Below, in pieces: positions 26,023 through 35,409 of a stretch of 35,409 nucleotides of DNA. The notes below the pieces were generated by a model. The model was not told where the DNA came from. It made no database searches and was given only the letters and a program-made list of their open reading frames with translations. Every line of letters starts with the position of its first letter. The stretch's first letter is position 1. Position numbers and translations under genes: made by a program. Source of the stretch: Bacteroidales bacterium (GTDB lineage: Bacteria; Bacteroidota; Bacteroidia; Bacteroidales; P3); assembly GCA_031272705.1 (NCBI GenBank), contig JAISTG010000118.1:1-35409 (forward strand). Reading direction: 5' to 3'.

Positions 26023-26056
26023 TGACAATTTGTCAGTTTTAGGGATTATAATATTG
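26023..26056 (+). promoter_or_regulatory. Candidate grpE-dnaJ promoter with overlapping palindrome
   Basis: TGACAATTTGTCA (26023-26035) is a 13-bp palindrome. It contains a TTTG (26029-26032) that can serve as -33 for a near-consensus -7 TAATATTG (26049-26056) 16 bases downstream. A repressor on the palindrome would block this promoter, and the downstream genes are heat-shock chaperones. It is not the CIRCE sequence. No regulator can be named. Confidence 0.4.
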
Positions 26057-26080
26057 TAAGGAACAAAAATTGATTGTAAA

Positions 26081-26632
26081 ATGAAATTGAATAAAATCAA
26101 ATTAAAGAAAGCAACTATGGATAAAAAGAAACATAACGAAGAGATAGAAGAAATAGAAAACAAAAACGAAGAAACACCGCAACAGGAAGAAACTACTGAA
26201 GATAAATATGCGGAACTGAACGACAAATACTTGCGTCTGTATTCAGATTTTGAGAATTACCGCAAACGAACTAATAAAGAGCGTTTGGATTTGATACAAT
26301 CAGCGGCGGAAAGTGTGATAAAAGACCTCTTGCCTGTTGTTGATGATTACGAGAGAGCCTTACAGGATTTGAGCAAACAGGATAATATACCTGTTGAAAC
26401 CAAAGAGGGCTTGTCTCTCATTTACAATAAATTTCTTAACACTTTAATGCAGCGTGGTTTAAAACCCATTGAGGCTGTGGGAAAGCCTTTTGACGAAAAT
26501 ATTCACGAGGCTGTAACTCGTTTTCCTGCCACTGACGAAGACCGGAAAGGCATTGTAATTGATGAGATTACGAAAGGATATTATTTATATGACAAGGTGA
26601 TACGCTATTCAAAGGTTGTGGTTGCCGTTTAA
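26081..26632 (+). CDS. grpE: GrpE, DnaK nucleotide-exchange factor
   Basis: Releases ADP from DnaK in the chaperone cycle. The protein is 183 aa from the ATG at 26081 or 171 aa from the ATG at 26117 (MDKKKHNEE); the second may be the true start, since the first 12 residues are only basic filler. An acidic, low-complexity N-terminus (EEIEEIENKNEETPQQEETTED) leads into the long dimerisation helix with YLRLYSDFENYRKRTNKE. The C-terminal beta domain follows (KPFDENIHEAVTRFP and ITKGYYLYDKVIRYSKVVVAV, the usual GrpE ending). dnaJ follows after 17 bases, in one operon. dnaK is not in this window. Confidence 0.95.
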   Translation: MKLNKIKLKKATMDKKKHNEEIEEIENKNEETPQQEETTEDKYAELNDKYLRLYSDFENYRKRTNKERLDLIQSAAESVIKDLLPVVDDYERALQDLSKQDNIPVETKEGLSLIYNKFLNTLMQRGLKPIEAVGKPFDENIHEAVTRFPATDEDRKGIVIDEITKGYYLYDKVIRYSKVVVAV

Positions 26633-26649
26633 TAAGGAAAGGATAAAAT

Positions 26650-27813
26650 ATGGCAGAAAAGAGAGATTATTATGAGGTGCTTGGTGTAAGCAAAACGGCA
26701 ACGGCAGATGAGTTAAAGAAGGCTTATCGCAAACTTGCTTTGAAATATCATCCCGACAGAAACCCCGGCGACAAGCAGGCTGAGGAAAAATTTAAGGAAG
26801 CGGCAGAAGCGTATGAGGTTTTAAGCAATCCGGATAAAAAAGCACGATATGACCAGTTTGGACACGCAGGAGTAGATGGACAGGGCGGCTTTGGCGGCGG
26901 TGCATCTATGAATATGGATGACATTTTTAGTATGTTTGGTGATATTTTTGGTGGTCATGGCGGTGGATTTTCTTCTTTCGGTGGTTTTGGGTCTCGTTCC
27001 CGTTCGGGCGGAAGGCATGTCAATAAAGGGAGTTCTTTAAGAATTAAAATTAAACTCACACTTGAAGAAATAGATAAAGGTGTTGAGAAAAAGATAAAGG
27101 TCAATAAATTTGTTAAATGTCAAACTTGTGGAGGCACAGGGGCGAAACCCGGTACGCAAACTTCAACCTGTACTCAGTGTGGCGGCTCCGGTGTTATTAC
27201 TCAGGTACAAAGAACTATTCTTGGCAATATGCAAACGCAGTCTGTCTGCCCTTCGTGTGGTGGAGACGGCAAAATAATTAAGGATAAGTGCGTTGAGTGT
27301 CATGGAGATGGCATTGTGAAAAAAGAAGAGATTATTACAATCAACATACCCGCAGGAGTATCGGACGGAATGCAACTTTCGTTTGCAGGCAAAGGCAATG
27401 CAGGAGCGAGAAATGGTGTTAATGGCGACTTGTTGGTTTATATTGAGGAAGCACCTCACGAGAATTTTGAACGCGATGGAAATAACCTTTGTATGCAAGC
27501 CTATATTACCGTACCGCAAGCAATTCTTGGCACGTCTCTTGAAGTTCCTACGCTTACAGGAAAAGTTAAGTTCAAGGTAGAAGCAGGGATGACCAGCGGC
27601 AAAGTTTATCGTCTGAAAGGCAAAGGATTACCTGACGTTAATGGATATGGACATGGTGATTTGCTTGTGAGAGTTGATGTTTGGATTCCAAAGACTTACA
27701 GCAAGGAAGAAAAGCAAATGTTGGAACAAATGCAACAATCCGAAAATTTTAAACCTAAACCGACAGGCAAAGACAGGAGTTTCTTTGAACGAATGAAGGA
27801 TATGTTTTCATAA
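26650..27813 (+). CDS. dnaJ: DnaJ, DnaK co-chaperone
   Basis: Stimulates the DnaK ATPase and delivers unfolded clients. The 387-aa protein has all parts of a class I J protein: J domain (1-70) with HPD at 34-36, a Gly/Phe-rich linker (about 73-120, including [13 protein letters not shown]), and four CxxCxGxG zinc-binding motifs between about 157 and 220 ([32 protein letters not shown]). Substrate-binding beta domains follow, with a C-terminal end after [22 protein letters not shown]. Lies 17 bases after grpE. The 255-base gap to sprA holds array F. Confidence 0.97.
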   Translation: MAEKRDYYEVLGVSKTATADELKKAYRKLALKYHPDRNPGDKQAEEKFKEAAEAYEVLSNPDKKARYDQFGHAGVDGQGGFGGGASMNMDDIFSMFGDIFGGHGGGFSSFGGFGSRSRSGGRHVNKGSSLRIKIKLTLEEIDKGVEKKIKVNKFVKCQTCGGTGAKPGTQTSTCTQCGGSGVITQVQRTILGNMQTQSVCPSCGGDGKIIKDKCVECHGDGIVKKEEIITINIPAGVSDGMQLSFAGKGNAGARNGVNGDLLVYIEEAPHENFERDGNNLCMQAYITVPQAILGTSLEVPTLTGKVKFKVEAGMTSGKVYRLKGKGLPDVNGYGHGDLLVRVDVWIPKTYSKEEKQMLEQMQQSENFKPKPTGKDRSFFERMKDMFS

Positions 27814-27851
27814 AACCCCTGTTTATAAAGCCAGACCACCATTGCAAAATT

Positions 27852-27994
27852 CTATCTTTTGATTACAGATTTCTGAAACTTGATTATAGAACGCTAGAAT
27901 CAAATTATAGAATTCTGTAATTTGATTCTAGCACGCTGGAATTTGATTACAGAAATCTATAATCAAATTCCAGAAAACTGTAAGCAGATTTTAA
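27852..27994. repeat. Array F: dispersed 21-bp palindromic units, dnaJ/sprA gap
   Basis: Units start at 27852, 27873, 27894, 27915, 27936 and 27957, exactly 21 bp apart: CTATCTTTTGATTACAG, CTGAAACTTGATTATAG, CTAGAATCAAATTATAG, CTGTAATTTGATTCTAG, CTGGAATTTGATTACAG and CTATAATCAAATTCCAG. A degenerate unit is in phase at 27978 (CTGTAAGCAGATTTTAA). The remaining 74 bases to sprA are AT-rich, with no clear TAnnTTTG element. Confidence 0.93.
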
Positions 27995-28068
27995 CGGATT
28001 GAAATAAAATTTTTGCGTTATAAAATAATAATGTACAATAAAAATACAGTACTTGCGTTATTAGTATC

Positions 28069-31000
28069 GTGAAGAAAATTTTGTTTATACTTTTTTCTGC
28101 TGCTGCTTTGCTGCAATCCGCTACTGCGTTGGCTCAGATTGATTTATCGGATCCTGAAAATATCACCACAGATGTTGAATACGATGCGAAAAACAATGAA
28201 TATGTACTGGTGAAAAGGGCTGGCGATGTGGTACTTGAGCGAAGGGTACTGTCATTTCAAGAATATCAAAACTATGATATGGACAAGATAATTGCCGATT
28301 ATTGGAAAAACCGTAGCGGTTCTTCAAATGTGTCTGCCACAACGGACGAAGGTCTAAGCGAATTGATACCAGCCTTAAAGATAAAGAGCGAACTGTTTGA
28401 GACAATCTTCGGCGGGCAGGAGATAACCACAAAACTGAGTGGCAGTGCCGAAATTACGATGGCTATAGTCAATAACTACAATGGTAATCTGGCTTTACAG
28501 GAAAACCAACGTTCAACAACAAGTTTCAAATTTGACGAAACAATACAGTTAAATGCTTCTGTACAAATAGGAACAGCCACTTCGTTTAATTTGAATTACA
28601 ATACGGAAGCCACATTTGACTTTGAAAATGAACTGAAACTTAAATGGGAAGGCAAGGAAGACGATATTCTGCAACTGATAGAGGCTGGTAACATATCCTT
28701 TCCGCTTCCTACCACATTGATACAAGGAACGCAGAATTTGTTTGGTGTTAAGACCAAGTTAAAATTTGGCAATATGTTTATTGATGCTATTGCCGGAGAG
28801 CAGAAATCGGAGTCGCAAAACATAACTCTTCAAGGTGGTTCGCAGATACAGGAGTTTCAGATTAAGGCAGACGAATATGACGAGAACAGACACTACTTTC
28901 TGGCTCAGTATTTTTACGACCATTACAACGAAGCAATGGCAGCCATGCCGCTTATCAATTCCAACATAAATATAGTAAAGATAGAGGTTTGGCGAACAAA
29001 CGTAGGAGCAGCCGTAACAGAGAATCGTAACATCGTAGCCTTCTCAGATTTGGGTGAAGTGCAGCCCTATGCCAACATTCCCGGACTTTCAAATCCTGTG
29101 GGTTTAATTTTCCCGGATGGAAAACTGTCTAATAATCTTTATAGCATAATTAACATCAACAGTATTAGAAATATAAATCTTGTAAGCAGTTATCTGCAAA
29201 CCATAGGCTTCACAGCAGGACAGACTTATGAGAAAGTGGAGAGTGCAAGAAAACTTTCGTCCTCGGAATATACATTTAACTCACGGCTGGGTATCATTTC
29301 GCTTTCGCAGGCTTTGGCTGCGGATCAGGTATTGGCAGTTGCCTTTCGGTATCAAATCATAGGCGACACCACAACCTATCAAGTAGGAGAATTTTCTGAC
29401 GAAGGCATTGCCGATCCTAATACTTTAGTTGTGAAATTACTTAAATCCTCTTCGCTCAATGTTAATAATCCGATGTGGAAATTGATGATGAAGAACGTTT
29501 ATTCTTTGAATTTATATAGCGTACAACAGGATGGATTTCGCTTAAACATTCTTTATCAGGGTGATGAAGATGGAATAATGACGGGATATTTCAATGAAGG
29601 GTCAAAAAAAGGTATTCCTCTTATACAGGTATTTGGATTGGATAGAATGGATAATCAACAGAATCCTTTCCCTGACGGAGTCTTTGATTTTATTCCTTTC
29701 TCTGATGCAAGTTATTCGCAATCAAGTTATAATCAAAGTTCTTATTCCGGCAGTTATAGCAGTACAACAACTACTACACAGACCGCAATGCAGGGCGGAG
29801 GCGGTACAATAAGACCGGACAAAGCAACTATATTTTTCCCTTATGTAGAACCATTTGGTAAAGACTTGCGAACAATACTGAATGATAATGAAATGGCAGA
29901 TAAATACTGCTTTGACTCTCTCTATACCTTAACTAAAATTCAGGCAAAACAATATCCGAATAAAAATAAATACTATTTGGAAGGTAGTTGTTCTTCCTCT
30001 TCCGGTTCTGAAATAAGTATTGGTCCAAACGTTCCGCAAGGTTCGGTTAGGGTAACAGCAGGTGGCATTACGCTTACCGAAGGAGTGGATTATATTGTTG
30101 ATTATGCGATGGGTAGAGTAAGAATTATCAATCCCGGTTATCTAAATTCTGGTACGCCAATCAGTGTTTCAACCGAATCCAACAATACTTTTTCAGCCAA
30201 TACCAAGTGGTTATTTGGTGTTCGTGCCAATTACGTTGTCAATTCTGACTTTAACATAGGTTTAACTTTTCTTAATCTTCACGAATCTCCTTCTTTCAGC
30301 AAAGCAAATTATGGAGATGAGCCATCAAGTAACGGTATTTGGGGGTTTGATTTTAATTATAGAAAAGACGTTCCTTTCATAACCAAACTTATTGACCTTT
30401 TACCGTTCTATCAGACAAAAGCCGTATCAACTCTTACACTCACAGGCGAATTTGCTCAATTCTTACCAAATAATCCTTCTGCAATAGGTGAAACCGGAAC
30501 GGCATATTTAGATGATTTTGAAGCTGCTAAACAATCCAGAGATTTGAAAACTGTTGGTAATTGGGTGTTAGCATCAACTCCACAGGATTATATGAGTATT
30601 GGAACAATGTTTCCGGAAACTTCTCCTAACACAGGCTTGACTTATGGTTTTAACAGAGCATTGCTTTCTTGGTATTGTATTGATGATAACTTTTACAGAG
30701 ACCCGCCAAGTAACATAAGTAAGGACGATTTATCAAACACCTATGCGAGACAACTTTTGATAAAGGAAATATATCCAAACAAGCAACAATCCGGAAGTGA
30801 AATTCAAACTTTGAGAGAGTTCAATCTGGCATTTTATCCTTCGGAAAGAGGACCATACAATTATGATGTCTCTTCGCCATATTCTGCAGGCTTAAATCCT
30901 GATGGCAGTTTGAAAGACCCTAAAACACGCTGGGGAGGTATTATGCGAAAAATGGAAGTAACGGATTTTGAGTCTGCAAATATAGAATACATAGAATTTT

Positions 31001-34000
31001 GGCTGTTAGACCCTTTTAGAGATAATCCAAACCACAAAGGAGGTAAGGTTTATTTCAATCTTGGAGACATTTCCGAAGATATATTGAGAGATGGTCGTAA
31101 AAGTTTTGAAAACGGATTGCCAATATCTGCAGCAGTTATTGATGTTGATACAACAATTTGGGGTCGCGTACCTCGCTTGCAATCTATCGTAAATGCGTTT
31201 AGTAATGATCCTCAGGCAAGGCAGTATCAGGATATAGGTTATGATGGCTTAAATTCCACAGATGAAGGAACTTTCTTTATGGATTTTATGTCTTACATTC
31301 AAGGTAATTTAACAGCAGAGGCATATAATAAAATGCTACAAGATCCTTCGGCAGATGATTTTAAGTATTTTCGCAACTCCGAATATGACAATGCCGATGT
31401 AAAAATAGTAGAAAGGTATAAATACTTCAATAATGCAGAAGCAAATTCGCGAGCCGTTGATAATTCTTCAGGTGAATATGGTAACCAATCTTCGTCATTA
31501 CCGAATGTTGAAGATATAAATCAGGATAACACGTTGAGTGAAGCGGAAAATTATTACGAATATGTATTAGACCTTACATCAGATAATATGGTGATAGGAG
31601 AAAACTATATTACGGATATTCAGGAATCTAATCCAACATTGCCCAATGGTTCTTCCGATAATGTTTATAAATGGTATCAGTTTAAGATACCCGTGCGTAA
31701 TCCAAACAGAGTCGTTGGTAATATCAGCGGATACCAATCTATTCGTTTTATGCGCGTATTTTTAAGAGATTTTGAAGAACCTGTTGTATTGCGGTTTGGT
31801 ACTTTTGAACTTGTTGCTGCTGACTGGCGCAAATATACAGACAATCTGTTTGAAGACGGAATTTATACACCTCCGCAAACAGATAATACCCAATTCACTA
31901 TTGCTTCCGTAAATATAGAGGAGAATGGAAAACGTTATCCCGTACCTTATAATTTGCCCCCGGGAATAAAAAGAGAAGATATTTTGAGCGGAACAACTAA
32001 TGTTTTGGCAAATGAACAGGCTTTAAGTATGAAAATAGAAAATCTTGCAGACGGAGATGCACGTGCCATATACAAAACTACTGAATTTGATATGCGTCAA
32101 TATGGTAAGTTAAAGATGTTCGTTCATGCAGAAAAATTACATGAATTTGATAATTATGAATCTGGGGAAATTTCTATGTTCGTAAGACTTGGTACGGATT
32201 TTACCAATAATTACTATGAGTATGAAGTTCCTTTGTCTTTTACTCCGTGGGGAACAAGTGCGGTTAATCAGGAAGCAATATGGCCGGAGCAAAATAATGT
32301 TGATATAGACCTTGAACAGTTGGTTAAGGTAAAAGAAAATCGTAATTCAAAGATACGTGGCGGTGCTACCGATATTTCATCTTCTATTGCTTATTATGAA
32401 TATGTTGATGGTAAGAAAATGAGTGTTGTCGGTTCTCCAAACATCGGCAGTGTGAAGGTTATAATGATAGGCGTGCGTAATCCGAAAAAACGAAATATCA
32501 ATGATGATGATGATATGTTACCCAAATCGGCTGAATTGTGGATAAATGAATTACGTTTAACAGATTTCAATCGCAGCAGCGGTTGGGCAACAACGGGCTT
32601 TGCTCGCACGAATTTGGCGGATTTGGGAGATTTATCTGTTTCCGGTTCGTATCGTTCAGCGGGGTTTGGTTCTCTGGAACAAAAAGTTTCGGAAATATCT
32701 TTGGATAACATAGGAACGTTTGATATAGCAACTAATCTTGAACTTGGTAAATTTTTTTCGGATAAAATAGGCTTACGTTTGCCTTTCCATTTTGACTATT
32801 CACAGTCTGTAAGCAATCCAAAGTACAATCCACTTGATCCGGATGTTTATCTTTCTAATGATTTATTGAGTTATCGTACAGAGGAAGAAAGAGACTCCAT
32901 ACGTCATATAGTTCAGGATTATGTCAGTCGTACCAATGTCAATTTTATGAATGTGAAGAAGGATAGAGTAGGGGATAAAGCCTTGAAACAACGTATTTGG
33001 GATATTGAAAATTGGGACGCTTCCTATTCTTATTCAAGTATGTATTCAAGAAATATAGATGTGGCAAATGATGATAAACTGCAACACAGAGGAATACTTA
33101 ACTATCAGTTTAGTCCGCAGTTAAAACCTTGGAAACCTTTTAATAAAGTACCTTTATTTAAAAATAAATCATTTGCCATAATCAAGGATATTTCGGTAAA
33201 TTACTTGCCAAAGACCATTTCATTCCGTACGGAGATGGTACGTGATTATGAAGAAACTCTTTTGAGAGCCAAAAGCAAAGGAGATATTATTATGACACCA
33301 TATTATTTCAAGCAGTTTTATTGGAACAGGGCTTATCGTTTGCAATGGGATTTAACTACGAACATAAAATTTGACTATGATGCTACTATGAATGCTCTGA
33401 TAGAAGAGCCGCGAGGGAAGATTGATAACAGAGATAAAAAAGATTCCGTATGGGCTTCGGTTTTTGAGTTGGGACGGGCGCAACAATATACGCAAAACTT
33501 TAAAGTGAATGTTACTTTGCCTATAAACAAGTTACCTTTTATGGATTTTGTTCGTGTTAATGGTAGTTATGGAGCAAAATATATATTTACAGGTTCTACT
33601 CCGGCAATGGACAGCATAGGAAGTACAATAGAAAACGAACGTAATATTCAAATAAATACATCATTAAGTTTTACTACTCTCTACAATAAAGTTCCATTTA
33701 TCAAAAAGGCTTATGATACCGACAACAAAAATGACCAGCGTAGGAATTTAACTGCTCCTCGCAGACCGAATATGGAAAAAGAGAGCAAAGAACAAAAGAA
33801 CATTGCCGACAGCACTAAAAGCGATACAACTGAAACCAAATTCACAAAATTATTAAAGCAGGCAACCAATTTTTCCATTCGTTTAATAACAAGTATTAAA
33901 TCGGCTAATATGAGTTACAGTCTTCGGGAAGGTATATACATTCCGGGCTTTATGCCGAGAGCCAAATGGCTTGGAGCAGATGTAACAAATGATTATGCAC

Positions 34001-35268
34001 CCGGCTTTGGCTTTATCTTCGGTTCGCAGGACAATAGCGTTATGGAACGGGCGATAACTCAACAATGGTTAAGTACAAATTCTCTTATGAATAATGCTTA
34101 CTGGAACAAACGAAACGAAACTATAAACGGACAGATAAAGATTGAGCCGATAAAGGAATTTTCCATTGATTTGTCTTTCAACCGTACTCAATCCGACCAA
34201 CTTTCCGCATATTACAAATATGATGCCGCTACGGGGAAAGTAACTGGACCTTTATCTCCAAGCAGCGTGGGCAATTACTCCATATCAACTATTGCAATTA
34301 GTACTTTTTTTACGGGTATGGACGAAAATAATATCAGCCCTGTGTTTGAAGAATTTATGAATAACAGACAGATTATTGCACAGAGGCTTGCTTCAACCAA
34401 TTCTTTAAGCAATACCGAAGTGCTTGATACCGTAACGGGGCAGTATTTCCCTCTGGGTTACAGCCCGATTGCTCAACAAGTATTGATACCTGCTTTCCTT
34501 TCGGCATATCTTGGAACGGACGCTGAGGAACAGTCGTTAAATCCTTTCCTTGCAATACCTCTTCCTAACTGGCGAATGGAATACAGAGGTTTAAGTAAAA
34601 TAAAAGCATTACAGAAATGGTTCTCTTCCATAATAATTTCATCCGATTACAAATCCTCTTACAGAATAGGCTCTTATCACAGGGATACTCGACTGCCTAT
34701 AAATGATGCTTACGATTATGGATACGAATGGGTAGTGTTTGATAACGATAACCCCGAATCCAACTTCATACCTAAGGATATTATTGATGTGATTAGTTTG
34801 GAAGAGAAAATGAATCCGTTGATAAAGATTGCAGTGGATATGAAGAACAATTTCACCGCAAGTTTTGAAATATCCAAGACAAGAACCATTACGGCAAGTT
34901 TTTCCAATTTACAATTAACGGAAGTTAATGCAAACGGCATTACCGCCTCAGCGGGTTATCGTTTTAAGGACGTAAAAATCAACATAAGAGCAGGAAGAAA
35001 TACAAGGGAATTTAAGAGCGATGTGCTGTTGAGTGCCGGTTTCAGTTTGACGGAAAACAAAACTATCCTTCGTAAAATAGACCAGAGAGTTAATCTTGTT
35101 TCGTCGGGTTCGGAGGTTATGACCATTAAATTATCCGCCGAATACAATCTTACGGAAAAGATAGTCTTAAAGGCGTTCTTTGATATGAATGTGAATACGC
35201 CTTATGTATCAAATTCTTATCCTAATTCTACTACGCAGGGCGGCTTCTCGTTAAGAATAACGTTGTAA
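28069..35268 (+). CDS. sprA: SprA, outer-membrane translocon of the type IX secretion system
   Basis: A very large outer-membrane barrel that forms the export channel of the type IX secretion system and is needed for gliding motility in Flavobacterium. The 2399-aa length matches known SprA (about 2400). A signal peptide (MKKILFILFSAAALLQSATALA) starts at a GTG codon; no in-frame ATG lies nearby upstream. The SprA_N-type domain recurs in the first and middle parts (for example GTAYLDDFEAAKQSRDLKTVGNWVLAS at about 814-840). A low-complexity Ser/Tyr/Thr stretch and a GGGG run occur at about 544-582. The C-terminal half is rich in alternating beta-strands ending in GGFSLRITL, an outer-membrane terminal strand. 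No frameshift. No other type IX genes are in the window. Confidence 0.95.
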   Translation: MKKILFILFSAAALLQSATALAQIDLSDPENITTDVEYDAKNNEYVLVKRAGDVVLERRVLSFQEYQNYDMDKIIADYWKNRSGSSNVSATTDEGLSELIPALKIKSELFETIFGGQEITTKLSGSAEITMAIVNNYNGNLALQENQRSTTSFKFDETIQLNASVQIGTATSFNLNYNTEATFDFENELKLKWEGKEDDILQLIEAGNISFPLPTTLIQGTQNLFGVKTKLKFGNMFIDAIAGEQKSESQNITLQGGSQIQEFQIKADEYDENRHYFLAQYFYDHYNEAMAAMPLINSNINIVKIEVWRTNVGAAVTENRNIVAFSDLGEVQPYANIPGLSNPVGLIFPDGKLSNNLYSIININSIRNINLVSSYLQTIGFTAGQTYEKVESARKLSSSEYTFNSRLGIISLSQALAADQVLAVAFRYQIIGDTTTYQVGEFSDEGIADPNTLVVKLLKSSSLNVNNPMWKLMMKNVYSLNLYSVQQDGFRLNILYQGDEDGIMTGYFNEGSKKGIPLIQVFGLDRMDNQQNPFPDGVFDFIPFSDASYSQSSYNQSSYSGSYSSTTTTTQTAMQGGGGTIRPDKATIFFPYVEPFGKDLRTILNDNEMADKYCFDSLYTLTKIQAKQYPNKNKYYLEGSCSSSSGSEISIGPNVPQGSVRVTAGGITLTEGVDYIVDYAMGRVRIINPGYLNSGTPISVSTESNNTFSANTKWLFGVRANYVVNSDFNIGLTFLNLHESPSFSKANYGDEPSSNGIWGFDFNYRKDVPFITKLIDLLPFYQTKAVSTLTLTGEFAQFLPNNPSAIGETGTAYLDDFEAAKQSRDLKTVGNWVLASTPQDYMSIGTMFPETSPNTGLTYGFNRALLSWYCIDDNFYRDPPSNISKDDLSNTYARQLLIKEIYPNKQQSGSEIQTLREFNLAFYPSERGPYNYDVSSPYSAGLNPDGSLKDPKTRWGGIMRKMEVTDFESANIEYIEFWLLDPFRDNPNHKGGKVYFNLGDISEDILRDGRKSFENGLPISAAVIDVDTTIWGRVPRLQSIVNAFSNDPQARQYQDIGYDGLNSTDEGTFFMDFMSYIQGNLTAEAYNKMLQDPSADDFKYFRNSEYDNADVKIVERYKYFNNAEANSRAVDNSSGEYGNQSSSLPNVEDINQDNTLSEAENYYEYVLDLTSDNMVIGENYITDIQESNPTLPNGSSDNVYKWYQFKIPVRNPNRVVGNISGYQSIRFMRVFLRDFEEPVVLRFGTFELVAADWRKYTDNLFEDGIYTPPQTDNTQFTIASVNIEENGKRYPVPYNLPPGIKREDILSGTTNVLANEQALSMKIENLADGDARAIYKTTEFDMRQYGKLKMFVHAEKLHEFDNYESGEISMFVRLGTDFTNNYYEYEVPLSFTPWGTSAVNQEAIWPEQNNVDIDLEQLVKVKENRNSKIRGGATDISSSIAYYEYVDGKKMSVVGSPNIGSVKVIMIGVRNPKKRNINDDDDMLPKSAELWINELRLTDFNRSSGWATTGFARTNLADLGDLSVSGSYRSAGFGSLEQKVSEISLDNIGTFDIATNLELGKFFSDKIGLRLPFHFDYSQSVSNPKYNPLDPDVYLSNDLLSYRTEEERDSIRHIVQDYVSRTNVNFMNVKKDRVGDKALKQRIWDIENWDASYSYSSMYSRNIDVANDDKLQHRGILNYQFSPQLKPWKPFNKVPLFKNKSFAIIKDISVNYLPKTISFRTEMVRDYEETLLRAKSKGDIIMTPYYFKQFYWNRAYRLQWDLTTNIKFDYDATMNALIEEPRGKIDNRDKKDSVWASVFELGRAQQYTQNFKVNVTLPINKLPFMDFVRVNGSYGAKYIFTGSTPAMDSIGSTIENERNIQINTSLSFTTLYNKVPFIKKAYDTDNKNDQRRNLTAPRRPNMEKESKEQKNIADSTKSDTTETKFTKLLKQATNFSIRLITSIKSANMSYSLREGIYIPGFMPRAKWLGADVTNDYAPGFGFIFGSQDNSVMERAITQQWLSTNSLMNNAYWNKRNETINGQIKIEPIKEFSIDLSFNRTQSDQLSAYYKYDAATGKVTGPLSPSSVGNYSISTIAISTFFTGMDENNISPVFEEFMNNRQIIAQRLASTNSLSNTEVLDTVTGQYFPLGYSPIAQQVLIPAFLSAYLGTDAEEQSLNPFLAIPLPNWRMEYRGLSKIKALQKWFSSIIISSDYKSSYRIGSYHRDTRLPINDAYDYGYEWVVFDNDNPESNFIPKDIIDVISLEEKMNPLIKIAVDMKNNFTASFEISKTRTITASFSNLQLTEVNANGITASAGYRFKDVKINIRAGRNTREFKSDVLLSAGFSLTENKTILRKIDQRVNLVSSGSEVMTIKLSAEYNLTEKIVLKAFFDMNVNTPYVSNSYPNSTTQGGFSLRITL

Positions 35269-35295
35269 TTGAGTTTCCGATTTACAGAATAAATC

Positions 35296-35409
35296 CTAAT
35301 TTATGATAGCGGAATGGATGTCCGACCAGATACCTGCCTCCCCCTTGGTGTTTCGCCATCTGCAAGCGTACCAGACTCTTACGCCGACCATGTCTAAGGT
35401 GTAAATGAA
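35296..35409 (-). CDS. C-terminal fragment of an unidentified protein, cut by the window edge
   Basis: A minus-strand frame is open from the right edge (35409) to a TAG at 35296-35298, giving 37 residues. They contain VGVRVWYACRWRNTKGE and AGIWSDIHSAII. The aromatic-x-x-R-W-x-N-x-x-G-E-x-G-x-W-S pattern near a C-terminus resembles the ending of a group of small Bacteroidota proteins of unknown function with a fibronectin-III-like tail; I recall the pattern but cannot confirm a family. The coding sense is supported by this pattern and by the convergent arrangement with sprA (27-base gap). The rest lies outside the window. Confidence 0.55.
   Translation of the reverse strand, partial: FIYTLDMVGVRVWYACRWRNTKGEAGIWSDIHSAIIN

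Noticed and set aside
26023-26035. CIRCE element for HrcA before grpE
   Set aside because: The palindrome TGACAATTTGTCA does not contain TTAGCACTC or its complement.
28069-35268. Frameshift or fusion in the very long sprA gene
   Set aside because: A single uninterrupted frame of 2399 codons with normal SprA length and domain order.

Overview
The window reads as a chromosome segment of a Bacteroidota (probably Bacteroidales-like) bacterium of moderately low GC. The evidence is a full-length SprA (type IX secretion translocon), two Bacteroidota-style HU-like proteins, DUF4199 proteins, an OstA-like protein, the 465-aa arginine-decarboxylase type, and many promoters of the -33 TTTG / -7 TAnnTTTG class with little sign of Shine-Dalgarno sequences. 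There are 24 complete protein genes, one partial gene at the right edge and one tRNA-Leu(GAG). No phage, insertion sequence, CRISPR or rRNA gene was seen.

Layout, left to right. 1-95: an alternating inverted 21-bp repeat array. 111-2951 (-): uvrA. 3150-6275 (-): a tight five-gene operon of two DUF4199 membrane proteins, a family 2 glycosyltransferase, GmhA-like isomerase and a YfcE-like phosphoesterase. 6753-8739 (+): arginine decarboxylase and a MarC-family protein, closed by a bidirectional terminator shared with tRNA-Leu (-). 9061-10311 (+): a lipid-linked polysaccharide flippase. 10320-11240 (-): LD-carboxypeptidase. 11644-12854 (+): HU-like protein 1 and CutC. 12849-16021 (-): alpha/beta hydrolase, M23 peptidase and YggS. 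16102-16563 (-): Bcp peroxiredoxin. 16851-21247 (+): LptF/G permease, a secreted hypothetical and two family 4 glycosyltransferases. 21289-21714 (-): HU-like protein 2. 22200-24161 (-): gyrB. 24475-27813 (+): OstA-like protein, grpE and dnaJ. 28069-35268 (+): sprA. 35296-35409 (-): C-terminal fragment of an unidentified protein. Envelope building (LPS transport, glycosyl transfer, flippase, peptidoglycan hydrolases, SprA) is the main functional theme.

The most unusual content is intergenic. Eight arrays are built on an exact 21-bp step (two helical turns). Five belong to one dispersed family: 17-bp units with 7-bp arms around a TTG/CAA core, placed every 21 bp in either orientation, always next to the 5' end of a gene (uvrA, DUF4199/speA, bcp/lptF, gyrB/ostA-like, sprA). 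Three others have unrelated, locus-specific units but keep the 21-bp step. Two of those three lie directly upstream of the two HU-like genes. In the second case the array abuts a perfect TTTG-N19-TACTTTTG promoter, and its far end supplies the gyrB terminator. I propose, as inference, that these HU-like proteins and adjacent phased palindromic arrays form a functional pair (autoregulatory operator, nucleoid-organising site or DNA-topology sensor). This pairing is the main candidate for an undescribed system here.
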